Positions 1 through 9,428 of a stretch of 64,000 nt of DNA are shown in pieces. Source of the stretch: CAVZQN01 sp963837395 (GTDB lineage Bacteria > Acidobacteriota > HRBIN11 > JAKEFK01); contig CAWINI010000004.1 of the NCBI GenBank assembly GCA_963837395.1, positions 2,852,001 through 2,916,000 of the forward strand, read 5' to 3'. Position numbers and translations under genes: made by a program. Position 1 is the stretch's first letter, and each line of letters begins with the position of its first letter. The notes under the pieces are model-generated. The model had not been told where the DNA came from. It was given only the letters and a program-made list of their open reading frames with translations, and searched no databases.

Positions 1-1
1 G

Positions 2-1072
2 TTGCAACCGGAAGAATTTCTTGCAACTGTACGGCATTTATTGGAAGCAAAGCGGCTGCGTGAAGAACACCAATCGCTGCAATGGCAAGTTGTGCGATCG
101 CACTCGTTTGATGGAATTGTCGGGCGCAGTCCGGCGATGCGCGTGGTTTTCAAAACAATCCATCTGATTTCCGAAACTGATGTAGATGTTTTGATTGTTG
201 GTGAAACAGGCACAGGAAAAGAATTGGTAGCGCGCAGTATTCATAATCGCAGCCCGCGAAAGACTGGACCTTTTGTAGCAGTTGATTGCGGAGCGATTCC
301 AGAAAATTTATTGGAATCGGAATTATTCGGACATGAGAAAGGCGCATTTACAGGAGCAGAAGCGCGCAGCATCGGTTTATTGGAGGTTGCAAATCGCGGA
401 ACGTTTTTTTTGGATGAAGTTGGAGAATTGCCTATCAGACTTCAAGCAAAATTACTGCGGTCATTACAAGAACGTAAAGTCCGGAGAATTGGCGGTAAGG
501 AAGAAATACCGATTGATGTTCGCATCATCGCCGCAACTTCACGTGATCTGGTTGCTGAAATTCGCGAGGGTCGTTTTCGCGATGATTTGTATTATCGAAT
601 CAATGTCGCACGCATTGAACTTCCACCATTACGAGCGCGCAGTGAAGATATTCCGTTGTTGACTTCGCATTTTGTAACAATTTATGGCCAGCAAATGGAC
701 AAAGGGCTTGTGGAAGTTGATCCGGAAGTAACTGATGTGTTATCACGTTATACCTGGCCCGGAAACGTTCGTGAATTACAAAATGTGATCAAGCGCGCGC
801 TGGCAATGACGCGGCATCATGTTTTAAGTGTTGAAGATTTGCCAGTTGATATTGCAGTGCAAGGTGGTGAACGCCGCCGAAGCGATCGTGGTGGATTTTT
901 TCAGGTACGTTCACAAAGAATTTCAGCTTTCGAAAAATGGTATCTAAATAATCTGCTGAAATCGTGCCAGGGTGATGTTTCCCGCGCGGCTCGAAAAGCA
1001 GAAGTACCGCGCGGTACGTTATACAGGTTGTTGAAAAAGCACAACCTGGATCCGGAAGATTTCCGGAGTTAA
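2..1072 (+). CDS. Sigma-54-dependent NtrC-type response regulator, 5' end missing
   Basis: Enhancer-binding activator of sigma-54 RNA polymerase. The visible 356 residues hold the end of a receiver domain (residues 1-25, running into a helical linker), the central AAA+ domain and a Fis-type HTH. Walker A GETGTGKE is at 67-74, the sigma-54 contact loop GAFTGA at 114-119, and a Walker B-like FFLDE follows at about 135. The C-terminal HTH covers about 310-350 (LYRLLKKH). The first in-frame codon is TTG at the window edge, but residues 1-20 read like the last helix of a receiver domain, so the gene very probably starts upstream. The partner histidine kinase is not in view and the target is unknown. 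Confidence 0.93.
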   Translation: MQPEEFLATVRHLLEAKRLREEHQSLQWQVVRSHSFDGIVGRSPAMRVVFKTIHLISETDVDVLIVGETGTGKELVARSIHNRSPRKTGPFVAVDCGAIPENLLESELFGHEKGAFTGAEARSIGLLEVANRGTFFLDEVGELPIRLQAKLLRSLQERKVRRIGGKEEIPIDVRIIAATSRDLVAEIREGRFRDDLYYRINVARIELPPLRARSEDIPLLTSHFVTIYGQQMDKGLVEVDPEVTDVLSRYTWPGNVRELQNVIKRALAMTRHHVLSVEDLPVDIAVQGGERRRSDRGGFFQVRSQRISAFEKWYLNNLLKSCQGDVSRAARKAEVPRGTLYRLLKKHNLDPEDFRS

Positions 1073-1089
1073 GCAGGCTAGAAGCCTGC
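1073..1089. repeat. Short palindrome GCAGGCT-AGA-AGCCTGC
   Basis: A 7-bp perfect stem with a 3-nt loop immediately after the regulator's stop codon. There is no T-run on either strand, so it is a poor intrinsic terminator. It resembles the small palindromes found in other intergenic gaps of this window. Confidence 0.5.
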
Positions 1090-1125
1090 GGCCCGTAATG
1101 CGGCCAGAGCCCACGGTCCTACTAC

Positions 1126-3234
1126 TCAAAAAACTACAATTTCGCGGAAGGCGCCGGTGGATGCTTTCACACGAAATCCAACCAATCCGTTTGGTGTGGC
1201 GCCTGCAGGAACACCGAATAATGAATTTCCATCCAGCGCAACATTAAATGAAGTGCCATCAAAATCAACGTGAACAAGATAATCAACGCCGGTCTGTAAA
1301 TTTTGCAGCGATTTTTGTTTCGCTACTTTGATTCCACCCGATTTTTGTTTCAAAAGAATTTTGCCTTTGTCTTGATAGAGTCCAATCTCAACGAAATTCC
1401 TCTTGTCCGCATACCAGGCTAAGAGCGAAGCACGACCGCCGGCAGAAACGACACGCACATAAGCCTCGACTGTGCAATTGACACAGCCACCGTAATTCGG
1501 AGAAACAATGTCGGTTTTTCGTGTGTGCGCTCCTGTTAAATTACCAGCGATAACGGTTCATGTTCCTTTTGTAAAAGTCCAATCAGATGCATCGCCATCT
1601 TCAAAATCATCAAAGAAGATGAACGCATTATTTACATCCACATTCACCGTTGCTGACGTTGTGGTGTTGTCTGAAGAATCATGAGCCACTGCAGTCAAAG
1701 CATGAGTTCCGTTGGGGACACTTCTTGTGTCCCAGTTAATTCCATACGGCGTTGAAGAATCGCTTCCAACCAGCGTACCATCCACAAAAAATTCAACGAA
1801 AACTAAAGCACAATCATCAGTGGCATCCGCAGTAAATGGAATTGTTCCGCTAACTGGAGATGAACCGTCAGGCGATGTAATCGACACTGCGGGAGGTGTT
1901 GTATCACCTGGACAAGCCTGAATAAATTCGTATGCACCAATATCGAAGATGCCTCCTTGCGGCCGTGGATTCTGATCGAGATCATCCGTAACTCCAGTCA
2001 AAGTAGTTCCTTGATCAATCGCTTCACTTCCAGCAATCAAATGGTAATCATCATTTGCTGAATCAACATATAAGTTCGATGCTGCAATAAATGAATTCAG
2101 ATCATGACTTTTTGCTTGCCATTGAGCGAGCGTCATATTGGTGTCGCCATCATCATCAGAAAATCTGTTTTCTACGATGTTGTAATCGGAATCAAGACCG
2201 GGTTCGCTTTCAGGATCGACAGAAATCGAACCTCGAAACGTATGTGCATTTTGCAAAATATTATTTTTGATTTCGTTATTGATTGATCCATTCAATAGAC
2301 TGATTGCCCAGCGTCCATTGTTCGGCATCACGATGGTGTTGTTGTAAATTTTGTTGTCGCGAGTTCCAAAAATATATCCGCCGCCACAATCACCGGGATT
2401 ATCATCACAGTACCCATCATCCCAGCCTGCAATTCCGGTGTTGAGATTTTTATAGAGCAAATTATTAACAATCAAAGAATTGCGAACGGATGCCAGGTTG
2501 ATGGAGCCTCCGCCTGCAACTCCATTTCTATAAATAATGTTTGAATCGATCACGGCATTGGAAATAATTCCGTCACCGTCTAGTGCTGGATCTGCATTGA
2601 TTTGAATTCCTGAGGCATTGTTATCGTGAACGTTGTTGAATCGGATAATGGGATTGTCAGAACTGTTGGAAACATAAATTCCATGTTCAATTCCGGAAAA
2701 TGAAGTTTCATTTCCTTCGATCAAAATGTCTTTTGCGTATCCCGTAAAAATTCCCCAGCGAGTGTTGTTGTGGCAATTATTATTTCGAACAATGACTCCA
2801 ACGGATTCATCGGGTTCTGGATCAGCTTGCACTGCAATCCCCGCGCGCGGAGCGGAAAGAACTTCAAATCCTTCAACAGTGACGTAATTAGAGTTGCGGA
2901 CCCAGAGGTTATCACCATTCGAATTGTTGGGGCCAGGTGAATTTACGATGGCTCCGGGTTGACCATGAAGTGTAATTGGTTGTCCAGAGTTTCCTGAATG
3001 AAAAAAGAAGCGGGCACCCTGATAAGTTCCAGGGGTTACGATAATCGTATCTCCGGCGGCGGAAACATCGATCCCTTTTTGGATTGTGGCAAATGGATTC
3101 GCCTGATCCCCCGGATTTGAATCATCGCCAGCAGGAGGCGGCGCAACGTAGTATGTTGTTGCAAATGAACATGTTGCAAAAAACAGTGACACGCCAACTA
3201 TCAACCCAAGAGTCCCCTTCATAAAACCCTCCAT
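1126..3234 (-). pseudogene. Secreted right-handed beta-helix protein, interrupted by one in-frame TGA
   Basis: A signal peptide opens the protein (MKGTLGLIVGVSLFF...). Next come a DUF1565-like start (NPFATIQKGID), a long parallel beta-helix with repeated N-N and I-x-N-N rungs (about residues 60-400), an Ig-like module (PPAVSITSP...), and a C-terminal concanavalin-like module. The frame stops at TGA 1558-1560 (after WTFTKGT) but continues without a shift to the stop at 1126, giving 702 codons in total. The read-through segment is coding in character (GAHTRK...VEAYVRVVSAGG), and Trp is expected at the TGA in this type of domain. TGG there would make GGACC. So this is a miscalled base, a recent nonsense mutation, or less likely recoding. 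Substrate unknown; probably polysaccharide binding or cleavage outside the cell. Confidence 0.75.
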
Positions 3235-3304
3235 CCCGCTGATGCGGAATTGCTATTTTTTGTTATAGTGTATGCATCAATATTGTATGAGATTTGGGCT
3301 CGGA

Positions 3305-3898
3305 ATGGCAAAACGAATCCTTCGATTTTTGATGATCTTGGTCTGTTCAGTCTGCTTTAGTGCAGTCGCTATTGCCTCAGATTCTGCGGAAGTCTTTCAA
3401 AAAGGGAACTGGGGTCTTGGGTTCTATGGTGCTGGCGGCAAAGGAGTTAATGGCATTACAGCCTCAACCGGGGTTGCGTGAACCGGAGTTCATTATAAAA
3501 GAATCATGACAGATGTTAAGGGAACCGGATTTTGGCGCGGTACGTTGGAATATGGTGCGGAAGTTCAGCCATTATTTTTGATATTTCAAGAGCAAACTGT
3601 TTACGGAGTTCACTTTTCACCGCTGCTGATGAGGTGGAATTTTCAAAAGCCGGGTGCGCATCTGGTTCCATTTTTGGAATGGGGCGGAGGAATGCTTTAT
3701 ACATCGGATAGCGTTCCCGAAAAGAGTTCGCGATTTAATTTCACTCCTCAAGGTGGGATTGGAGTTTCATTTTTTAATGGTGGAAGCGGGGTTACATTTC
3801 AGTTGAAATACATGCACATTTCGAATGCCGGTATCAAAGAACCGAATCCCGGAATCAATAGCATTCAAATGCTTGCAGGTTACGAATGGGTCCACTAA
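3305..3898 (+). pseudogene. PagL-like lipid A 3-O-deacylase / acyloxyacyl hydrolase, one in-frame TGA
   Basis: PagL-family enzymes are outer-membrane barrels that remove a 3-linked acyl chain from lipid A. The start at 3305 gives a clean signal peptide (MAKRILRFLMILVCSVCFS). The C-terminal half carries the family signature HISNAG followed by NPGINS, with the His and Ser expected in the catalytic site. TGA at 3479-3481 divides the frame, which continues unshifted to 3898 (197 codons). The stop falls where a barrel strand would have Trp (GVA-*-TGVHYKR), and TGG would restore GGACC. ATG at 3506 could only start a fragment without a signal peptide. The gene is divergent from the beta-helix gene. 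Confidence 0.72.
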
Positions 3899-3910
3899 TC
3901 CAGATGCTAG

Positions 3911-3953
3911 ATGCTGGATGCTTGAAGCTAGGCACGAACCGAGCATCCAGCAT
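3911..3953. repeat. Inverted repeat with 12-bp arms (ATGCTGGATGCT)
   Basis: Arms at 3911-3922 and 3942-3953 are perfectly complementary, with 19 nt between them. The arm is itself a tandem of the word (G)ATGCT. It lies between the PagL-like gene and tRNA-Arg and has no T-run. It looks like a dispersed intergenic palindrome rather than a terminator. Confidence 0.6.
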
Positions 3954-3978
3954 CCGGGATCAAGCATCGAGTTCAATT

Positions 3979-4052
3979 GCGCCCGTAGCTCAGCTGGATA
4001 GAGCGCCAGACTTCGAATCTGTAGGTCGGGGGTTCGAATCCCTCCGGGCGCG
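3979..4052 (+). tRNA. tRNA-Arg (anticodon TCG)
   Basis: Full cloverleaf: acceptor GCGCCCG/CGGGCGC, D-arm GCTC/GAGC with GG in the loop, anticodon loop CTTCGAA (anticodon TCG), T-arm GGGGG-TTCGAAT-CCCTC, discriminator G, and no encoded CCA. The top pair of the anticodon stem is a C/T mismatch. Its 3' 41 bases plus 4 flanking bases recur at 12474-12518, so this gene is a likely integration target. Confidence 0.95.
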
Positions 4053-4060
4053 CTTTTAAT

Positions 4061-4099
4061 AAGCCGGTAAAGCATAATAACTTACCGGCTTTCGTTTTT
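4061..4099 (+). terminator. Intrinsic terminator after tRNA-Arg
   Basis: A 10-bp perfect stem, AAGCCGGTAA (4061-4070) with TTACCGGCTT (4082-4091), is followed by TCGTTTTT. Confidence 0.85.
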
Positions 4100-4169
4100 C
4101 CCACGATCGCCAAAGATTTCGAAAACTTTTCGCAGGCGATACATCTAACAACGGAGCATTCAGGGCTGT

Positions 4170-4427
4170 TTACCAGCCGTTGTCTGTTTCCGAAGTAACC
4201 GGAAGCTTGAACTGGTTTCGCTTTCGGTATGATAGGTAGGTGATGCCGGCAGAGAGGAACAGGGGAGGAATGATAAGTACAAGAATACCGCTTCTCAATG
4301 CTTCAATGAATTTCGCCTTGGCAGAGGCCGCCTGTATGTAGCAGAGTGAGCAACTTTGGGGAAACACGGGAAGAGCGATTGTTAGTAAAACTATGCCTAT
4401 CAGCAGCACTAATTTCAATTGGCGCAT
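4170..4427 (-). CDS. Small membrane protein of the oxidase cluster (unknown function)
   Basis: 85 residues. An N-terminal signal or membrane segment (about 5-22) is followed by a CSLC motif near residue 26 and a second hydrophobic helix (about 46-66) with a basic tail. It lies 4 bp downstream of the subunit IV gene and is the last gene of the oxidase operon. The two cysteines on the outer face could bind metal or form a disulfide, but I do not recognise the function; an oxidase assembly or accessory subunit is only a guess from position. Confidence 0.7.
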   Translation of the reverse strand: MRQLKLVLLIGIVLLTIALPVFPQSCSLCYIQAASAKAKFIEALRSGILVLIIPPLFLSAGITYLSYRKRNQFKLPVTSETDNGW

Positions 4428-4431
4428 AATT

Positions 4432-4734
4432 CTATTTCAAAAACGGCCGCATCAATAGAAGCCGAAAGCTATCGGACCATATCATATTCATCATAAACAA
4501 AACAAAGAGAGTTCCAGGAATGAGCACAAGGATCAGGGTATTTCGTTCACGTCTCAAATTCATGAAGAACAGAACTGCAAGCGTTGCTTGAATCATGGAG
4601 AGCATAAGCATAAGCGGTATTTGTGGTCCGGTTTGATATGCGAAAATCACCTGTACTACTGCAATGACCATGATCAATCCATAAACGATCAGGTATGTAA
4701 CCATTTCGCTAACTTGCTTTTGTTGTGTAGCCAC
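4432..4734 (-). CDS. Cytochrome c oxidase subunit IV family protein
   Basis: 100 residues with three predicted transmembrane helices (about 12-30, 38-57, 64-84) and the subunit IV-type second helix ending FFMNLRRERN. GTG start with AGGAGA 8 nt upstream. It follows the subunit III gene by 12 bp, the usual order in aa3-type operons. The small subunit stabilises the complex and has no redox centre. Confidence 0.85.
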   Translation of the reverse strand: MATQQKQVSEMVTYLIVYGLIMVIAVVQVIFAYQTGPQIPLMLMLSMIQATLAVLFFMNLRRERNTLILVLIPGTLFVLFMMNMIWSDSFRLLLMRPFLK

Positions 4735-4746
4735 GGACTTCTCCTG

Positions 4747-5352
4747 CTATTTTGCGATGTTCAATAGATAAAGCAACGGTACGACGAACATCCATACCAA
4801 ATCCACGAAATGCCAATATAACGACCAAACTTCGATATGATCGGAGTTGTAACGACCGTGATTGTAACGGACAGCAACTACGCTTAATGCAATCACTCCT
4901 GCGATGACGTGACACAAATGCAAACCGGTAATACTGAAGAATGATGCGCCAAACAATCCCGATCCCCAGGGATTTTGGGACAACCGCACTCCTTCGTGAA
5001 TTAGCCCCATCCACTCTCGTAGATGCATCAGCGCAAAGAGCAATCCACCGCCGACTGTAAGGAATGTCCAGCGAAGAGCAGACGATTTCTGATTTGCTTT
5101 GGCCGCGCGGACAGCCATCAGTATTGTAAGGCTGCTAGTAATTAGAATGAACGACATCAGCATTACGTTAACGATACTTGCCGGTTTAAACGGCGTCGGC
5201 CAATCTGGTGTGGCGTTTCGCAGGAATCCATATGCAAACAGGATCGCGCCGAAAGTTATTGCATCCGAAATAATGAAAAGCCACATCACCAGCTTGATCG
5301 ATGGAATTGCAAATGGGCGTTCTTCCATTGTTTCTAATGCCGCTTCGTTCAT
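4747..5352 (-). CDS. ctaE: Cytochrome c oxidase subunit III
   Basis: Seven-helix-type core subunit III of a haem-copper oxidase, about 201 residues. The family motif GLHLCHVIAGV and the final helix HFVDLVWMFVVPLLYL are present. An ATG at 5406 would overlap the upstream gene by 47 bp. ATG at 5352 (MNEAALETME) is preceded by GAGGCGG and leaves a 7-bp gap, so I use 5352. It is the second of two adjacent subunit III-like genes and may be the canonical one; the other carries an extra N-terminal tail. Confidence 0.9.
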   Translation of the reverse strand: MNEAALETMEERPFAIPSIKLVMWLFIISDAITFGAILFAYGFLRNATPDWPTPFKPASIVNVMLMSFILITSSLTILMAVRAAKANQKSSALRWTFLTVGGGLLFALMHLREWMGLIHEGVRLSQNPWGSGLFGASFFSITGLHLCHVIAGVIALSVVAVRYNHGRYNSDHIEVWSLYWHFVDLVWMFVVPLLYLLNIAK

Positions 5353-5359
5353 ACCGCCT

Positions 5360-6019
5360 CTATAATTTCGTCCAGAGAATCCAAAGAAGATATAGCCAGA
5401 GAGCACTCATGAAATGCCAGTAATAGGAAGTGGAATCCATCGTGCTTTTTCGTAATGATAATACCGGCTTACTGAATTTTCGTATGACAACCGTCAGGGC
5501 TGTCAATCCACCCAATACATGCACCGCATGAAATGCTGTAAGTACGTAAAAAAAAGAAATGCTGAGACTTGTTTGCAGAAACAACCCCCCCGATTTTAAT
5601 TGCACCCACGCAATATACTGGCCGCCTACAAACAGCAATCCTAAACCCAATGTTGCGTAAAGCCAGGCCATTGGAACCCCACGCGAAGAATATAGACTGC
5701 GTGCAAATGATGCAACACGGTGCCGGGAAATTTCCAGGGTAATGCTGCTGATCAAAAGCACGACTGTGTTGAGATAGAGAATCGGCGGCAGGACTATGTG
5801 TTTCCACTCCTGCGCAGAACCCTGACTAACAATCAGCGCGCTGGTGAATGCAGCAAATGTCATAGTGATTGCAGCGAGACCAACCCAGATACCAGTTCGT
5901 GAAGGTTCCGGAGAATGATCCTGAGCTGTTAACAATTGTCCATCTTCTGGAACAAGATTTCGCCAATCATCGCCGCCCACAGTTGTTAACTGTGGACGAT
6001 CCTCAACTACAGTCGGCAT
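5360..6019 (-). CDS. Second haem-copper oxidase subunit III-like protein
   Basis: 219 residues. A 40-residue polar N-terminus is followed by five or more membrane helices and the subunit III signature TAFHAVHVLGGLTAL. The end STSYYWHFMSALWLYLLWILW is typical of the last helix. ATG with AGGAGA upstream. Paired subunit III-like genes between subunits I and IV are known in caa3-type clusters, where one is the true subunit III and the other fills the remaining membrane positions; which does which cannot be told here. Confidence 0.88.
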   Translation of the reverse strand: MPTVVEDRPQLTTVGGDDWRNLVPEDGQLLTAQDHSPEPSRTGIWVGLAAITMTFAAFTSALIVSQGSAQEWKHIVLPPILYLNTVVLLISSITLEISRHRVASFARSLYSSRGVPMAWLYATLGLGLLFVGGQYIAWVQLKSGGLFLQTSLSISFFYVLTAFHAVHVLGGLTALTVVIRKFSKPVLSLRKSTMDSTSYYWHFMSALWLYLLWILWTKL

Positions 6020-6031
6020 TTTCCTTGTCTC

Positions 6032-7805
6032 CTATTTTTGTTCTTGTTCCGGAGATGTTTGCATAATGTAGTCGCCATTCAAACTCTTGACACCATATTG
6101 ATATGGATCATGATGAACGACCGGGTGCTTGCCTCCAAAGTTATCAAACGGCGGAGGAGAAGATGTGAGACCATTCTAGAGATGTCGCTTCCCACGGATT
6201 ATCACCTGCAGGCGCACCTTTGAATCTGCTGTAAATCAGATTGTAAAGGAAGATGAACTGTGCGGCCCCTGTGATCAGCGCAGCGATCGAAATGAAACGA
6301 TGCACCGGCATTAATGGCAGCAGATAGTCATCCACGAATGCCGAGTAGCGCCGCACATTGCCTGCCAGCCCCAGATAATGGAAGGGCATAAAAATACAGT
6401 AAGCGCCAATAAAGGTAAACCAGAAATGCAGCTTGCCCAGTGATTCGTTCATTTTATGGCCCGTCATTTTCGGCCACCAGAAATATGTTCCCGCAAAAAC
6501 GCCGAAAAGAGCAGCAACTCCCATGACCATATGAAAATGACCAACCACGAAATATGTCGCATGCAGGTAAATGTCGATCGATGGTTGCGCTAGAAAAAAG
6601 CCACTGACGCCTCCGCTGACAAACATAGAGATGAACCCCAAAGCGAACAGAGACGCAGAATTGATTCGCAGTTTCGATCCGTACAAGCTACCAAGCCATA
6701 TGAGCGTTAGAATCGTTGCCGGTATCGTAATGATTAGAGTTGGGAACGAAAAGACCAGAGCGGAAAAAGGATTCATTCCGCTAACAAACATATGATGTCC
6801 CCAGACCATATAGCTGAGGGAGCCGATTGCCAGCATGCATCCGATCACAACCTTGTAACTCAGCAATGGCCGGCGCATGTTGGTTATCAGGATGTGTGAA
6901 ACGATCCCCATGGCCGGAAGAATCGCGATGTACACTTCGGGGTGGCCAAAAAACCAGAACAGATGTTGCCAGAGAAGTGGAGAGCCGCCCGAGTGCGGCT
7001 GCAAACGATCGCTGACCACCAGTCCGGCAGGTACAAAAAAGCTTGTACCTGCGACGCGATCCAGAATTAAAAGAATGCAGGCCGGCAACAAGACGGCGAA
7101 AGCCAATAGCGCAATCCAAGCAGTAATGAACCATGCCCATGTACTCAGGGGCATTCTGCTGAGGGTCATGCCTTTGACGCGGAGATCCAGTGTAGTCGCA
7201 ATAAAGTTGAGCGATCCAAGCAAAGAAGCAATGCAAAAGAGAGCAATGGAAATCGCCCACAGAGTTTGTCCAAGAGCCTGACCAGGGCCGGCGTCTTTTC
7301 CGATTGCACTGAGCGGAGCATAGGCAGTCCATCCAGAAATCGGCGGGCCGTCGGATACAAAGAACGCTGCAATCAGAACACAGAACGAAGCGAAGGTTGT
7401 CCAGAACGACATCATGTTGAACTTTGGAAATGCCATATCTTCTGCGCCGATCTGGATAGGAAGAAAGTAGTTGCCAAATCCAGCAAACGGGGCATTGGTC
7501 AAAACAAAAAATACCATCAGCGTTCCATGCATTGTCATGAGCGATAGATAATATTCTGGTGTAATCACATTTCCAGGAGCTCCCACTTTGGAAAGAAAAT
7601 GCAACCCAGGAATCGGGAAATTGGGCCACACGAGGTGAATTCGCATCAACCAGGACAACACCATTCCTGTGAAGACGGCCAACAGCGCCAATGCATAGTA
7701 TTGCTTCCCGATGACTTTGTGATCAAGGCTGAATACATTTCTGCGGATAAAACTTTTGGGCGGCGCGTGATGCTTGGCAGCATGTGCCGCGTTTACTTCT
7801 GCCAT
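6032..7805 (-). CDS. ctaD: Cytochrome c oxidase subunit I (3' end frameshifted)
   Basis: Catalytic subunit of an aa3-type oxygen reductase. Twelve membrane helices, the CuB/cross-linked Tyr motif WFFGHPEVYI, the HH pair of VWGHHMF, and the haem ligand segment HFHMVMG are all present. As read, the frame closes at 6144 after EWSHIFSSAV (553 residues). In the next frame the sequence runs on as SSPPPFDNFGGKHPVVHHDP and ends SPEQEQK at stop 6032-6034, the normal tail of this subunit (590 residues restored). One extra T in GGTCTCAC (around 6170-6176) explains the shift; without it the motif is GGTCC. ATG at 7805 with AGGAG. The truncated form keeps all catalytic residues. Confidence 0.93.
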
Positions 7806-7831
7806 ATTAGTAACTCCTGCATCACTCTAAA

Positions 7832-8629
7832 CTATTGTTCGGATGCTTTCTGCTGTAGCCACTTGTCGAAGTCTTCTTGAGACTGGACCCTCAGATATGC
7901 TTTCATGTTGTAGTGCCCGAGGCCGCAGAGTTGGGTGCAAACAATTTCATACTTGCCCGGCGTTTTCGCTGTGAAATGAAGAGAGAGATCCAGCCCAGGC
8001 ACGAAGTCCTGTTGTATACGCAATTCACGAACGTAGAAGGAATGACCCAAATCCTTCGTGTGCAGTAGAAGGCGAACCTCCTTGTTCACTGGAACTGCAA
8101 GCTCAGCGCTGACGATGTCATCCCGCGCTTCAATGTCATTCTCAGGATCCAGGCCGAAAAAGTTCAGCTCTCCTTCATTAATCTTCTCTGGATGAATCAC
8201 GCCGAATTTTCCATCGGCGGGATAGCGAAAGTAGAATGCGAATTGGCCGGCCTGCGCTTGGACCTGAAAGGCATTGGGCGCCGGCGGAGTGAAATACACA
8301 CTTGCCCATGCCTTTTGCCCCACAATTCCCAGGGCAAGGATTTCGCCTCCAACCAGAACTAACGCGATCGCTACCATCAACTTTGCGCCGCCCGGAAAAC
8401 TCTTGATCAGTCCTTCCCGGCGACCGGCAAATCTCCAAACAAAGAAAGCAAGAAGCAGTTGTGATGCGAGAAATGAAAACCCTGCCTCCACCATGGTCTC
8501 GGATAACTGTTTGTCAATTGCATGACCGTGGGTCGAAATGTCTTGTGGCGGATCCCATGTGTGCAGAACGATTGGCACAGCTGATGCAATTGCGATAATT
8601 GCTACGATAACCGCAAAGAGTTTACCCAT
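7832..8629 (-). CDS. ctaC: Cytochrome c oxidase subunit II (CuA)
   Basis: 265 residues. Three hydrophobic segments at the N-terminus (about 5-22, 50-68 and 83-103) anchor a periplasmic cupredoxin domain. The CuA ligands are visible: His of DLGHSFYV, then CTQLCGLGHYNM with its C-x3-C-x3-H-x2-M pattern. No haem c motif follows, so haem c is not fused as in true caa3 subunit II; electrons probably come from the cytochrome c genes downstream. First gene of the core oxidase order II-I-III-III-IV on the minus strand, 26 bp before ctaD. Confidence 0.93.
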   Translation of the reverse strand: MGKLFAVIVAIIAIASAVPIVLHTWDPPQDISTHGHAIDKQLSETMVEAGFSFLASQLLLAFFVWRFAGRREGLIKSFPGGAKLMVAIALVLVGGEILALGIVGQKAWASVYFTPPAPNAFQVQAQAGQFAFYFRYPADGKFGVIHPEKINEGELNFFGLDPENDIEARDDIVSAELAVPVNKEVRLLLHTKDLGHSFYVRELRIQQDFVPGLDLSLHFTAKTPGKYEIVCTQLCGLGHYNMKAYLRVQSQEDFDKWLQQKASEQ

Positions 8630-8640
8630 GTTGCCTCAGA

Positions 8641-9345
8641 TCAATACTGTGTAGCTTTGAAAGTGAAGTCGATCGTTTTGGTCTCGTTTCCCGCGACAGT
8701 TACATCCTGTTTTTGCGTGCCGTACTTTTCGTGCCACGCCGTAATCGTATACGTGCCCGGAGACAGGTCCGGCAAAGAAAAACTGCCGTCATCCTTTGTG
8801 ATCGAATAGTGGGAAGTCTTCAGTACCACAAAATATCCGTGCATCCAGGGGTGAACGTTACATTTCACAGGAATGAATTCTTCTTTATCAAATTTCGCAT
8901 CGATTGGGGCAGCTCCTGCAGGCTGTGATTTATTCCATTCGCCATTTATTTTCGGCAAAGGATGAATGTTGTGAGAAGTCTGATCATTATTAATCACTTT
9001 TAATGGCTGATTTACATGCATCGCAAGGACATGAGGGATGTACTGGCAGCCCTTCTGATCGTACGTGACGGCTTGAGTCGGCACTGTTCCTTCATCAGAT
9101 GCGCCTGCAGAGATGTACACAACCACGTTATCGAGACTATTATTTGCGCCTGTAACTACTGTCTCTGTCATAACGGGTTTGTCGGCATGTTGCTTTGCGC
9201 AAGTCGGCTCTTTCGACATGTCTATGACTTTCGCCTTCATCGGTGTTCCTGTGTAGGTTACCTTGCCGCTTACTGTTGCGGCACCAACTATTAACACGGG
9301 ACAGGCGAAGATGAACAACGTAAGGAAAATTTGTTTACGATGCAT
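8641..9345 (-). CDS. Secreted cupredoxin with C-terminal carboxypeptidase-regulatory-like domain
   Basis: 234 residues. Signal peptide (MHRKQIFLTLFIFACPVLIVGA), then a plastocyanin-like domain with candidate type I copper ligands: His in SHNIHP and the C-x2-H-x2-M group CNVHPWM (about 155-161). The last 60 residues form a beta-sandwich of the carboxypeptidase regulatory type (GSFSLPDLSPGTYTITAW). AAGGAGG precedes ATG. It sits 11 bp upstream of ctaC on the same strand, so a periplasmic electron carrier or copper donor to the CuA/CuB centres is the natural inference. Confidence 0.85.
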   Translation of the reverse strand: MHRKQIFLTLFIFACPVLIVGAATVSGKVTYTGTPMKAKVIDMSKEPTCAKQHADKPVMTETVVTGANNSLDNVVVYISAGASDEGTVPTQAVTYDQKGCQYIPHVLAMHVNQPLKVINNDQTSHNIHPLPKINGEWNKSQPAGAAPIDAKFDKEEFIPVKCNVHPWMHGYFVVLKTSHYSITKDDGSFSLPDLSPGTYTITAWHEKYGTQKQDVTVAGNETKTIDFTFKATQY

Positions 9346-9428
9346 TTAACTTACCTCCTTTTGCAAGCGAGTCTCAGCACAACAGAGCCAATGCGAGAGT
9401 TAGAGGCTCACTGCTGCTTGATATTTCA

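Noticed and set aside
1558..3481. A genetic code with TGA as Trp
   Set aside because: Many genes here end in TGA with the next frame starting in the overlap, so TGA is a normal stop.
3767..4075. 102-residue minus-strand frame over the PagL 3' end and tRNA-Arg
   Set aside because: It covers a tRNA gene; translation of such tRNA antisense frames is a common false call.
6781..7629. 282-residue open frame opposite/alongside ctaD
   Set aside because: It lies wholly within ctaD in another frame, has Trp/Cys/His-rich composition with no domain, and no ribosome site.
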